Part shown: positions 27,228-39,686 of the stretch, one piece after another | Layout: each line of letters begins with the position of its first letter | How positions within the stretch are numbered: the first letter of the stretch is position 1 | Assembly (NCBI GenBank): GCA_900239685.1 | Contig: OENT01000428.1 | Coordinates: 1 to 64,000 of the forward strand | Source: Rotaria macrura | Lineage: Eukaryota; Rotifera; Eurotatoria; Philodinida; Philodinidae | Direction of reading: 5' to 3' | DNA length: 64,000 nt | Position numbers and translations under genes: made by a program | The notes under the pieces: model-generated | Databases searched by the model: none | What the model was told of the DNA's origin: nothing | The model's input: only the letters and a program-made list of their open reading frames with translations

Positions 27228-27948
27228 ATGGCTTCGGGCATATATGTTTGTCGTATGGTATTTCTATTGATTGGTATTGGAATTTTAACAGGATGTAAAG
27301 AATGAAGAATAAACACATACCAGATGTAATACTAATTTCCTTTCTTCTTCATTTTCAGTAGAAGCAACCAAGCCGCCGATGTGCAAATGTAATCATGTTG
27401 ACGAATCCAGTAGCGACTCAATGGACAGTGAAAGTTATGAGAGCCGGTCTCAAAGTTCTAAAACCAATTCCAATACGGATTGTATGTGTAAGCAAGAATT
27501 TAAGGATCCATCAGACAAAAGCAAAATTCCATGTGACCAAGATGAATTTTGTTCAGCAAACGAAATCGACCACGAATGTTCTAAAAATGAAGAATATCTA
27601 GCATGTGGTTCGGCTTGTCCTCTAACATGTGAAGATTTCTCTTATCCACTACCAAAACCAGCTAAACTATGTGCGAGAACGTGTAAAATCGGTTGTTTCT
27701 GTAAACAAGGTTATTATCGTACAAAGAAAGGTGAATGTGTCGAACTCAAGAAGTGCTGCAACGGTAAAAACGAACAATATACAACGTGTGGAACGGCTTG
27801 TCCAGAAACTTGCAATGGCAAACCTGAAACTTGCATAGATCAATGTGTTCAAGGTTGTTTTTGCCAATCTTCAGATTATGTTCGCAAGGATAGTAGTATG
27901 CATAGTCCGTGCATCAAACGAAAGCAATGTCCTATCAACGAACGATAA
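27228..27948 (+). CDS. secreted protein with two TIL protease-inhibitor domains
   Basis: Two exons, 27228-27294 and 27359-27948, join in phase to about 218 residues. Exon 1 encodes a signal peptide (MASGIYVCRMVFLLIGIG). An acidic, serine-rich linker follows the start of exon 2. Then come two Cys-rich TIL (trypsin-inhibitor-like) domains: the first around NEEYLACGSACPLTC to KKC, the second around NEQYTTCGTACPETC to KQC. TIL domains have ten Cys in five disulfides and usually inhibit serine proteases outside the cell, so a secreted inhibitor is likely. The target cannot be read from the sequence. An acceptor-like TTATCATAG lies 9 nt before the ATG. The first TIL has a slightly longer loop (YPLPKPAK) than the second. 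Confidence 0.9.
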
Positions 27949-30900
27949 GATAAAAAGAATACTTTTTTACTGAGAAAAAAATAAATAAAATTGACAAGAT
28001 CGAAGTTTATGAATAAATGCACTGCTGTAAATGTCTAATAATCATTGATACACAGATTACAAAAAAATCCAACTTTGTTATATCTAGGCATAATGAAATA
28101 TGTTCAAGTCAACATTTGCAAATTGAGATCGATTCGTCTGAATATAAGTTCTGTATAGTAAGGAATCAATACGATGTTACAGATTAGTTAATAAAAAATT
28201 AGCATGCGTCAATCAAAATGGTTTTCAGTTTGTTCTAGTGATAGAAGAGAATTTTCTCCTGTTAATTATTTTATTGTCTCCCTATTGAAATCGATGTTAG
28301 AAAAAGTGCTAGATTCGTTCTTTTCTTACGAAATGATTTTAAAATATTAGTTCTATCAAGCTCTTCAAGATATTTCCTTTACGATAATGTTCTTTTTTTC
28401 TAGTAATATACAACCATTCATTTAAATTTTATCATTTTTTTCGTTATAATTACGTATGATTAGAAACTACTAGGCGTACTTTCTATTCTCGTCACGATAT
28501 TCATTGATGTACTTATTTATTTGATCATTGTGTAAAAGTCTGATTAATATACAAATATTGAACAAGAAGTAAAATATTTATTGAGAAAGTTTGTCATAAC
28601 AACTATGTAATAATCTTGTAGAATCAAATGTTGTATGCTATTTTTTTGTTTTATTTTATCATTGATTTCTTACTGATTCGTACTATAATCATTATTTTTC
28701 ACTGGAATGATGAAACCATTCAAATACATTATTGAATCTTGCTCAGTTCCAATTGACATGATTCAACGGTTGACCTAGCAGGGAAGAAATTAGAGTCTTA
28801 CCGTGTATTCTATTTCAAATTATGTAATACATGAGATTCTAAATACATATAGGTATTGTAAAGCTCGTGTTCGTATGACTAATAATCTCGATGATCCCTG
28901 AAAATCATAGACAAGTATACTGAATGATGAAAAAAAATTAAAAAATAGATATTGCACAGAGATTATTTCAATAATTATTTAAATCACATCTATCAGACTT
29001 AGGCACTATTAGAAGAATTAGCATGCAATGATATCTAGATCAGTTTAGATTCACTATATATTGAATCACTTTTTTCACCCATGGATCTAGACGAGACTAT
29101 TTTATAGAAAGTCTATCTATCAGAGCTAAACGAAGAAGAATGCATTTCAATATTCGACGAAACACTGATCGATACTTTACAGTTCTTTTGTCGGCAGACT
29201 TTGAAAGTGCAGCAACGGATTAACATCAGTTTCGATAGTCTTATTGATAGATTCTAGTTCAATGATTTAATTGTACAGTCAATAGGGCACAATTCAAAGT
29301 ATTTTAAAAACTTGTAAAGAATATGTACGCTTAGAATAAAACAACTAAGCCAATTCGTTAAGAATCCAAGTAGTTTCTGATTGAAGGAATTTTTCAAAAT
29401 TCATCTCCTTTGCTTATAATAAGCATTACTCAAGACATCAGTTCTGTGCATGTTTGTTACTAAATAGTAAATAATAGAAATCATCTATATAAATATATGT
29501 GTTCAAATAATAGATTAATAAATATGATAAGAACGAATATTTCGATTATCTATAAAATTTCCGTTCAAATGATATTATTTACAAACATGTTTCAACCACC
29601 ATAAAAACTAATTTGATGAATTAGTTATGTTCTGAAATAAATTTGACAATAATTCAACAATGTTGGCAGAGAACATCCTTTGGAAAAGATCACAAGAAGA
29701 GATAATATGTAATAATTTGCCCGGTTCAAGTTTGCTTGGAAGTTATGAACATTGTAGATTTTTCTCGAATGTGATGTGAAACCATGTATATATTCTTATA
29801 ATTGCTGGTCAAGTAGAGTCTATACTATGGTATTATGATTATTACTAATGAACAGTATGAAAACTTAATGAATGTTCATGCATATTTTAATCATAGTCAT
29901 TGGGCTTCGTTTTTTGAAAGACGAGTTGCAATAAAAATAGTTCTTCAAAGTTAATAATGAAATTAACAAAGCGCATCTATACTTGGCACTGTCACAAATA
30001 CAAATAGCTGCTCATAAAATTGTATACGTCTTAATCTCTTGCGTCATTTTACAATAATTATTATTTTTTACCAGTACGGTTTTCAAGCGATAAAACTTGA
30101 TAGTGAAAAATAAATTTGTCCGGACCGGACATGTTTGAAAATATTCTTTCTTTACTTTCTGTAATGATTGAAAAAGTAATCTCATTTGCTTGAGATGTTT
30201 GTCGATTGATTGATTCCTGTAATTATTTAAATGCGTTCTCATGACCTTCGGTGTGTTAAGACATCGGTTGTCATAAATTCTCATGATTAAAGATCAACTA
30301 GAATCAATGACACGAGTTCACAGTACTATAAAATACAATAGATTGACTAATGATATCCAGAATTGCATTTTTTAACGTCCTTGTTTATTTATAACTGATA
30401 GGTACCATGAATACTAGTCTAGAATAGTTCTACATTAGAAACAGTTGCTTCTCTTTTCAAGTTGATTTCATCGTCTCAATTTTACATATATCATCATAAT
30501 AACGCGATCGTGTTAGTTATGACAATTTATGATTGAAAATAAGAATTTTGATTGTCAATAGTGTGCAACAACAGACGAGAGTTAATATGATTCCAGATCT
30601 TATCTATAATATAAGTGCTGCATGGATGAAATTCAATTCTGTATCAAATAGATTTATTTAAGTACAGAAATATTTTCGTGTTCAAGATTTCAAAATAGAA
30701 TTTGCAGATCAACAGCGTTCAAAGAACAATTGTCTAGCAAACCTTTCATATCGAAAGTAGAAATATATAACCTAATCTGATTTTCGTATCCCCATCCCCA
30801 ACAATATCCTTTTCTGAAAGATTTTCCATTTGAAAAACCTATGAATTGAGAAACAATGTAACAACACATTCCTTCATTTTTTTACTGTCTATGATAGGCA

Positions 30901-32881
30901 TGCTTAGTTATACAGCAACGAGTAGATTGATATCTCTACGAAAACACTTTAAACCATTCATGGATGAATCAGCAACTTCGAAAAGTTCTATTATGTCTGA
31001 TATACTATTTAGCCTTAAAATAATAGTGTGAACTTATTCCAAGTCTTGATATATCGGCGTATGAAAACAAAAAAAATCTTCCAATAGATATGCATTTATT
31101 GTATTATTAAATAAATTGCTTTCAAGTACCTCTTGACAATCATAAAAGCCGACATAAGTATGTTGTTTCATAGATCAACATCAAATTTGTTGTCAAATCC
31201 TTTAAATGATTTTCAAAGGAATACAAAAGACTCGATGACCCAACTTTATTTAACAAAAGAGTCACTCTGTTGTCGTTATTTAAATAGAAAAATGGATCGA
31301 TCAAAATTCAATCAAGTTAAAGGCATTTCTAAACAATAGCCTATCACAATAAATAACATCAAGACTGGTTGAGGGTAAAAATAAAAATGCAATAGCAACC
31401 CATTTAAAAATAATAATAAAAACCTTTTGACATTCTTAGAAGTGGATCCGTATATGTTCCTTTATTCATATGTTTACTACCTCATATGCCAATAGGAAGA
31501 GTTCGTTCAAGATAGCTCAAGAGATATCGTCAATGAAATTCAATGAAATTGATCTCAACGTAGAAAATTGAAACTTTTCGACATATACATTCCTAACAAA
31601 TAACTTTGACTTTTCAAGGTTTCACATCTCGTTTTGAAACAATTGCTTCTTACAAGCATAGATTTCAGTAATATCATCTTCCTACACTTTTGTGATGTTC
31701 TCACTACGAATTCAATTACTATCAAGCACCAAAATATTGTTTATCCTTTATAAGAATACAAACATACTTGAATTTTCTTATATTTAATTACAAGTTTTAT
31801 CTTCATTATCTACCGTTCGTAAAAATAGAACAGATCATAGAATGTTGTTTTCGATTTTAATACATAGAACATCAATAGCAAGTATTGTTCATTCGATTCA
31901 TAGCACAATAATTTTATGAACGTACAGAATCAGTAGATAAGTCATATTAGATTTGTTGATGAATGAAGACATGATAATGTGAGAGATAGAAGATTTTCGA
32001 TAGAAAAATTTACTAATATGATAGCCAAGATACATTATCAACTACAAGATTTGATACGAAGCTTTACAGATCACATTAGTGGTTTATAACCATTAATGCG
32101 TGTTACAATATTTCTTTGTTTTGTTTTATCAAATATAAATAATGAGTGAATAGCATAAGATGTGATAAAATATTAAGAGTGAATATTTGCGCAATGTCCA
32201 AAAGTAGTTTTTAGTTGGTGAAGTCAAAATGTGAATTAATTTCAGACCTTTTTTTACGCACATGTGAAAAATTTCAACTGTCGACAGAAGAAAATAATGT
32301 CTCACTTATTGCCTCAAATCATTACCAAGAATTGATTTACTGTTATCTCCTATAAGAAATCATTCATTAAAAATTGGATTGACTTTTTATTTAGAGTTGT
32401 CTTCTAATTTATAAGCATCATCGTCGATCAACATATCAACATGATAGATTCGACTAGAGCAACGAGTACAATTAACAGAAACACATAAACAAAAAAACAA
32501 AAACAAAAGAAAAGTATGACAAGAAGAAAAAGTGCACACAAAATTCTAGAAGACAACAGTGTAGAGTAATAAACAAGTATGCAGTATGGTTAGAAAAGCA
32601 TTCTGCAAAACAAAAGGATGAATATTATCGTACAATTAAAGACTAACATGAGTATATTCTCGCAACAAAAAAAAATGATCATCAAAGAGTACATTGAAAG
32701 AAATATGTACAATATACATGCACAAATTCAGAGAGAGAGAGACAAAAAAGAAAAACATCGAAAAATACTCGAACAAAAAGAAGAAAAAAAAACACTTACA
32801 TAGAAGAGCTAATTTTTCAATTGACAATACATAGATACATCTGACAACACCGATTATTGAGTAAATTTCGACATCTTCTTT
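27949..32881. other. 5-kb gene-poor stretch
   Basis: AT-rich with no supported gene. At 29085-29265 the plus strand has an open frame beginning MDLDETIL, interrupted by one TAG, then LSELNEEECISIFDETLIDT. It looks protein-like and may be a relic exon, but I cannot assign it. Open frames at 30012-30284, 30846-31031 and 31133-31339 show no family resemblance. Bases 32480-32800 are A-rich and lie just 3' of the minus-strand RAD21 gene, so its 3' UTR is probably there. Confidence 0.4.
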
Positions 32882-35326
32882 TTATCTACCACCACTCGTG
32901 ATGTATTGATGAAAGTTCACACCTGGTGTAACAGCAATATCTCCGAATGCTTCTTGTTGTTCAACATCAACAGCTTGAAGCTTTTTCAAAACTAATAATG
33001 TGTAAAATTTTTGTGCTGTTAATTTTCTTGTATGATAATTTGGATTGCCCGATGATAAATGATCATGAAATGATAAGCCATCGGCCGTATCAAATGCACG
33101 TTCAAATGCATTAAGCATGATTTTAGCACGACGATTTAATTTTTTACCCGATTCAAAATCCTAAAATTTATTATGAAAATTGAATGTTAAATAAAATAGA
33201 TCTCGACTTACTTCTTGAGCTGTTGTTGCTTGTCCATGTTCTTCGTCTTCATCATCTTGTTCTTCTTGATTTTCTTTTGTTAAATGTCCGAGACCCTTCT
33301 TACGTCTCATATTACCTGATGTACGCGATGGTGATGGTGGTAATTGATTTAATTCATGTACTTTTCGACTACCTTTTCGCGTTGGTGACATAGGTCCTGG
33401 TATAACATCCATTAGATTATCCATCGATGTTGTCATTGGCGGTAGAAACAATGAATCGGAACGCTGTCGTTTATCAATATTATCATCTTCGCCAGGTGAT
33501 AGACCACGTTTTCTCGAATGATTCGGTGACATATTACCAGCAGCACCAATAAACGACGGATCATGACCTAACACTTCTAGATAATGATGATGTGAAGCAC
33601 GCATCTGTTCAATAGATGATTCGTCTCTTTCACGTTCAAGTTGTTCCATAGCAAGATCATGTTGAATTTGATAATTATCTGGTGGCATTTGATCCAATGG
33701 TTTAGTTACCATATTCCGTGATATTAGCTAGACAACAGCACGAATAAAAAAATAATTTCTTTCATTCAAGAAAAAGGCAATGCTATTATTTTACTTGTTG
33801 TAATGTTTTAGAAAAAATGGATGTGGCACTGAATGAAAAAAGCTTTTCGATTCCACCAGTTTCTTTTAAATGCATTAAGCGACGTGTTGGTGGTGCTAAT
33901 TCAAGTACACCGACAATATCAGTCGTATCGCTTAATTGTGTTTTCATTGATCCACTATCGATTTCTTTGAGCTCGTCAATAACTAACTTTCGTTTACGTT
34001 TAACTGCTTGTCGTGCAGCTGGTGTTTGAGCTGAAAATAGAATCTTATGAAAAACAGAAGTACTCATTTAACTTTGAAAGTTTACCGGCTGCTGATATAG
34101 GTGGTAAAACGAATTCATCGGATACGTTAGATAAAAGTGTTGTATCATCAACGCCAGGAATATGCGCTCCTTCTGCATCCATATGATTCTCTTGATGACG
34201 TTCATTTGCCGGTGCTTCATGATCGTCGACTAATGGTAAACCTGGGGCATTTTCGTCTTCTAAAAAGTTTTATTTTACATGACAACGAATGATTTTATTC
34301 AAACAAAGCCAAATATATATATAAATAGTTACTTACGATGAAATGGTGACATAACATGATCATAATGATCCCTCTCGTTTGAGAGATTTGAATTATCACC
34401 GCCGATGCCAATAACGGAAGCTGGAGCGGTAACTGAATAAGAAGAAATTGAATTTCCTTTTAGATTAAGAACAGAAAAACATACAATCACCAAAACCATC
34501 TAGTGCAAATGGATCATCACCAAGTGGTCGACTCATATTTTGTTCTTTACGCATAATCGTAGCTAAAATAGCATATTGAATAAACATGAATTCAAAAATA
34601 TTTATTCCTACGATCGATATCCAAGTTGGAATTTTGTGCATTAAAATGTAGTGATGGTTGTAGTTTACGGAAGAATTCAGGTTCATCAAGACCATTTGCA
34701 TCGCCTAAAAAATTAACAGGAGAAAAAGAAAGTCAATGTTGATATTGATTTTGTTTTCTCTGTACCAAAATCATCGTCCAAAGGCATTGGTACACTAATA
34801 AAATCTTCTTTGAGTGTTATTTCTTCAGCACGGGCTTGATGCATTTGAAATCGGGATGGATCATCAATATAACTAGATGGAAGAGTTGAACTATGTCTTG
34901 ATCATTCATAAAAGAATCTTACTCGATATTAAGATCAATCAAATCAAAATCATGAAAATTTTCCGGTAATGTTATTGCAGCAATTGAAACTTCACGTGTG
35001 TCAGAATCTTGACCAGTATGATGATTGTTTGATCCATCGATACCGACTATACCAGGGCGAAAGGCCATTTTAATTTTAATAAACGCTTCATTGCAATCAG
35101 CGAGTAAATATTTCGTTTTACGAGAATATATACGTACAACACCGAGTAATAGATGACCTTTTGTACGTAACGCTAATTTTAAACATGGTTCGAGAATAGA
35201 TTCGCAACTAAGACGTATGTCCGTTTCGAATATTTGAGCTTTTGTTAATTTTTTATCCCAATGAGCAGCAAGCCATAAACGTGCTAATGGACCACGTTTG
35301 GTCAAAATTGCATGCGTATAGAACAT
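32882..35326 (-). CDS. rad21: RAD21/SCC1 cohesin kleisin subunit, nine exons
   Basis: RAD21 closes the cohesin ring by binding SMC3 with its N-terminus and SMC1 with its C-terminus, and separase cuts it at anaphase. Nine exons join in phase (35326-34923, 34872-34766, 34704-34612, 34562-34485, 34432-34337, 34259-34086, 34030-33795, 33727-33212 and 33160-32882) to about 660 residues, close to the animal norm. The N-terminal kleisin domain is highly conserved ([39 protein letters not shown]). The middle contains [19 protein letters not shown] and [15 protein letters not shown] (the central conserved region). The C-terminal winged-helix region has [20 protein letters not shown] and ends near TPGVNFHQY. 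The middle segment is duplicated in the purine-like gene at 13454. No strong pyrimidine-rich acceptor is seen before the ATG. Confidence 0.97.
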
Positions 35327-38300
35327 GCTTACGGTGTTATAAATTCACCGTACGTACTAAGAGGATATATCGATTATTTGAATAGCAATGCCAATGGCAC
35401 TGAATACAGCGTTTAATGTCCTTTGTTCTCGTTGTCTATCGGAGACATATTGACAGATGGTGATTAGACCTTTACCATGACGAGTGAAAGAAAATAGAAA
35501 AAGGTTGAGAAAAATATAATTTTCTTAATGTAAATATTTTATTCAATAGAAGTAGATTAGGTTTTGAGCTAGTTCTTCGAAAAACACAAGTAGATGGCGT
35601 GCGATGTCTAAAAGTAGATGTTATGTTATCTATACCTAATTAAAATGTGGTATCGTATCGACCTTTGAAATATTTTGAATTTATATATGTTTATGATAGT
35701 GTTGACAGAAGTAATGCTTTCTCCAATTTTATTAAGATGAATTCTTTGTTGAAGAGGCTCTCAACAGAAAAAACTTGTTTTCATTTGCTATTGCTATGCA
35801 TAAGTTAAGCATCTGTGCGATTTTTTTGCACTCAGAATGCTAATAAACGAATGGCAAATATTTTCACAGTTGCGATGTGATTCTCAACATTGCATTTCGT
35901 TTTAAAATAATAGATGTATTCTGTAGCCTTCAAGTTGGAAGGTACAACACACCCAGGAAGAAGTAAAAACACATGATACACACTTCAGTGGATATCATTC
36001 TGCTGTTAATATTGGGTTAATGTCACCAAAGCATACAATTTTTTGTTGTTGATATAATGCTTCATTGAAAAACACAGAATTGTTGTTGAAGTCTCACAAT
36101 ATTTGTGGATTCATACATGAATAATATTATTTTTCATTATTTTTCAATGATTCATTATCCTCTTGATGTATTAGGTTATATCGTCACAGGTTTTATCATA
36201 ATCTCTATCAATGAGTTTTCCGTCAAAAAATTACCTCCTATACTGAAAAAACATTGTTTTCTGATTTTGTAACGCGTTCTCGAGTATAATTGATTGCGAA
36301 ATCAGGATCTAAGAGTGTCGTATGCCAACGATTTGGTATTCATAAAACTTCCAATAACGAACTCACACTCGTTGTCGATTGAATGAGCTTTAGTGTAGTA
36401 CAACACTAATACATTGATGAAGTGGTGAAGTTTTGATGTTCAGTAGATTAGATACGATTGAAATATTTCTCAGAAAAGAATTTCTTTTCAATGAAATTTG
36501 AAATATTATTCTCTACTTATTGTAAGTATTGTTTTTAAAACATACCTATAGTGTTGCTCAAGCGTTTTGCGAACTACTGCCAAGTATCATATTTAATTCG
36601 AACGTTAGTGAATTTCAGTTTACCGAAACACATACGTATGTGTCACAATCAGAAATATCAAGGTTAAAACTTTCATTATTTGTGAAGAGACATAATTAGT
36701 AATTATTATTATTATACAGTAATCCCTACACTTATCTGACGTTCGATGCAAAACAATGTATCGGTCGATTGCAAGAAAGATGGCATTACGATTCTTAACT
36801 TTATATTTAACCACATCACAATTGTTAATATCATTATCAGCCATCTGATAGAGAAATTAACCATCGGGCTAACTTCAATCGATTATTATTTGATGATTTG
36901 TTTTTGATGTTTATCATACACTACAATAGCCGTATCAATATTGACATTTGTATAACCAAAAGAGAAGCAAACCGAAATTTTTTTACATACATCAGGTCAC
37001 TAGAAGCAATAGATTTATCAGAATCTTACGAATGTTTTCTCAGGTGTTTCATCAACAAGGAGCTGCTTGTCGCTTAAAAACATAGTACCATCTGGCATAA
37101 TCTTCTTCAAATTATCTATCAACGATGATTTCCAGCGTAATCATTAAACAATTGGACTCACTACAGAAGTATGCACATAAACAGATAGATCCTAACGCAC
37201 TTCTTCTTTTCACATCGTCTGAGCTTGTTTTTCAAGTCTATTCTATTCTTCATTGTCGAGAGAGATCGCACGTGAGACAAAAGCTATCGTGCATATCTTA
37301 CATAATTAGAGGATACGATTCAACAACACCGTCTAATTATTTCATATTGATTCTTTGAATTCTGATAAAAAATAAAGGACTCAACCCCAATGAATTTAAA
37401 GGATACTGTGCAATGATAATTTCCTTTTTCTTTCTCTACACGTACAAATACAAGACTAAATCTTAGATCAGACAATAAAGAATAAACATGTGAAGAACGT
37501 ATCCACTTACATCGAGCGACGTCATATAACATATATTTGTACACTACATGAGAAAAATGTAGTGCATGCTAATGCTAGTTCATTTCTCTGTTTTGTCAAT
37601 CATACACTCGAAGTTACGCAAGGCGAATTCAAAAGAAACAAATCGACATATCGATGATTAAAACCGATGTATTACAATGTACTGTGTTGCATAGATTTCG
37701 GGATGATATTGAGAACACATTAGGGAAAAAAACATTGTGACAAAATGTATACATAGTCAAAGGCAGGTAACAGTCTATCAATATGAACGAAGATATTAAT
37801 TATTTACAAAGAGCATTATTGAAACATTCTATGAATAGAATGAAGTCGAAATATTTTAGAATCTTTGGTAAAACATTCTTACGAAAGATGGTACAATCAA
37901 TAGTCTCACAAAGTCATTTTTGTCTATCTTTACTACCGAAGAATTAGATCATCAGTAATTTCGTGTAGTAGCGTCAACTGTTGTCTATTTAAGTATATGG
38001 TTATTTGATGAAACAACTAATTTACCCTTTATCATAAAAATTGAACAAACCAGAAAATCTGTTTTTTCACCCCTTCTTTAATGAAAACAAATATTTATGT
38101 AAGAATGACATTAAAAAATCTCCAATAGAATGACAAGTATCTCCTATCTTCATTTACCATACTAAATCACATCTGTCGGTAATTTTATTTGAAATACTAA
38201 AGCTAGAGATGTATTACGACAATGACAATCCAGATAAATAAATTTATCTACATAAAGAAAAACATATTGTCACGAAAAAAAAATCTTTCTTAAATCATAG

Positions 38301-38786
38301 AACGTATGTGCTATGATTTATCCTAATGAATGGATCAACCTTCTTGTTTCTAAAATGACAAACTCATCAATGACGATAACTTTTCTATTCCAATAACACT
38401 ATTCTGGTTCGTTTTTTATTTGTCTATTATAGTACTTGTCGGTTAGACGAAGACAGATTGACGTAGGAAGTAGGAAATAATTTCTCCACAGGATACGTAT
38501 ATGATCATAATCAAAATACAGTACAATCAATGTCTCAGTCACCTTTCCCTTGATTCTTCTTCTTCTTCTGTTCTGTATCATCCATGCACTACCACCATGT
38601 CGAAAATAAACATAAAAGCGTACGATAGTGATCTTTTCCCATCATGAAATAGGCTCAAGGTTTTCTCCTCTTCTCGTATTATTTATATTCTTCTTACTAT
38701 CTCCATCGTTATACCATATAGTCACTACTATATAGATCAAACGCAATCACACTTGTCTTCCTTACATAGTATAATATTCACATCGA
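35327..38786. other. 3.4-kb intergenic stretch between RAD21 and myosin light chain
   Basis: Divergent promoter regions of RAD21 (minus) and the myosin light chain (plus) must lie here. No gene is supported. Small open frames at 36620-36844, 37125-37358 and 38399-38581 have no recognisable content. Confidence 0.45.
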
Positions 38787-39557
38787 ATGGCTGATGTAAG
38801 TCCTGTCCTGTAGCTACGTAGTTAAATGTCGTCGATGTTTTTCTTCATAAATTGAATATTTAGAAACGAGCTAAAAAAGCTGCTCAACGAGCTTCAAGTA
38901 ATGTTTTTACTATGTTTGAACAAAAACAAGTGCAAGAATTTAAAGAAGCATTTGGTTTAATGGATCAAGATCGAGATGGATCGATTTCATTAGATGATCT
39001 CAAAGAAGTTTATTCGTCATTGGGTAAATCACCGAAAGAATCTGATCTTAAACAAATGCTTGAAGAAACTGGTGGACCAGTGAATTTCACGAAACTATTG
39101 ACACTTTTCGGTGATCGCCTCAATGGTTTGTATCCACTAAAAAAATAAACAAAAATGGATAATGACTTGATCATAAACAATCATATGCTGTACTTTAGGT
39201 ACTGATGCTGAAGATATTCTAATGCATGCTTTTAAAACGTTTGATGACGATACGAAAGGCTTTCTTAATAGAAATATGTGAGTCATTGTGGAATTCAATT
39301 ATTTGTTTTATTTCTAAGAAACTTCATTTATTGATAGTCTTCAAGAACTATTAACTTCTATGGGCAGACCTACTGAAAGACTATCCGATGTAGAGGTAAT
39401 GAAGCAGACAAAAGGAGATATGCATCCATAGAATAATGCATTTCTTCTATTATAATAGTTCAACCAAATGCTCGAAGGTGCACCTGTCGATGCTCGAGGT
39501 CTTCTCGATTATACAGCATTCACAAAACAAATCAAACGTGGCAAAGAAGACGATTGA
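38787..39557 (+). CDS. regulatory myosin light chain (non-muscle/smooth type)
   Basis: Five exons join in phase (38787-38795, 38864-39125, 39199-39277, 39338-39395 and 39459-39557) to about 168 residues, the normal length. The first coding exon is only 9 nt (Met-Ala-Asp). The N-terminus [20 protein letters not shown] carries the phosphorylation site context QRASSNVF used by myosin light chain kinase/ROCK. The first EF-hand loop [12 protein letters not shown] is a canonical Ca/Mg-binding loop; later EF hands are degenerate, as usual. The protein binds the myosin II heavy-chain neck and controls contractility. An acceptor-like CTTCCTTACATAG lies about 17 nt before the ATG. The donor of exon 2 (GTTTGT) is weak. 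The gene converges on the LBR-like gene with about 130 bp between the stops. Confidence 0.95.
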
Positions 39558-39686
39558 AGCAATATCATACATTTATATCTCAAGAAAAAATTTTTTTCTT
39601 TTTCTTCTTCTACTTCTTTTCTTTTTCCTTTAGTGTTGTTTTATTGTTTTATCTAGTTTTAATAAATATATTAAATAGAATTTTAT

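Noticed and set aside
32618..32827. Overlapping open frames on both strands 3' of RAD21
   Set aside because: They consist of A-rich/T-rich low complexity (Lys/Glu or Phe/Leu runs) in a likely 3' UTR.
36620..36844. Minus-strand frame containing IDRYIVL, like the DRY motif of a GPCR
   Set aside because: No transmembrane pattern fits around it and no neighbouring exons were found; a chance match.
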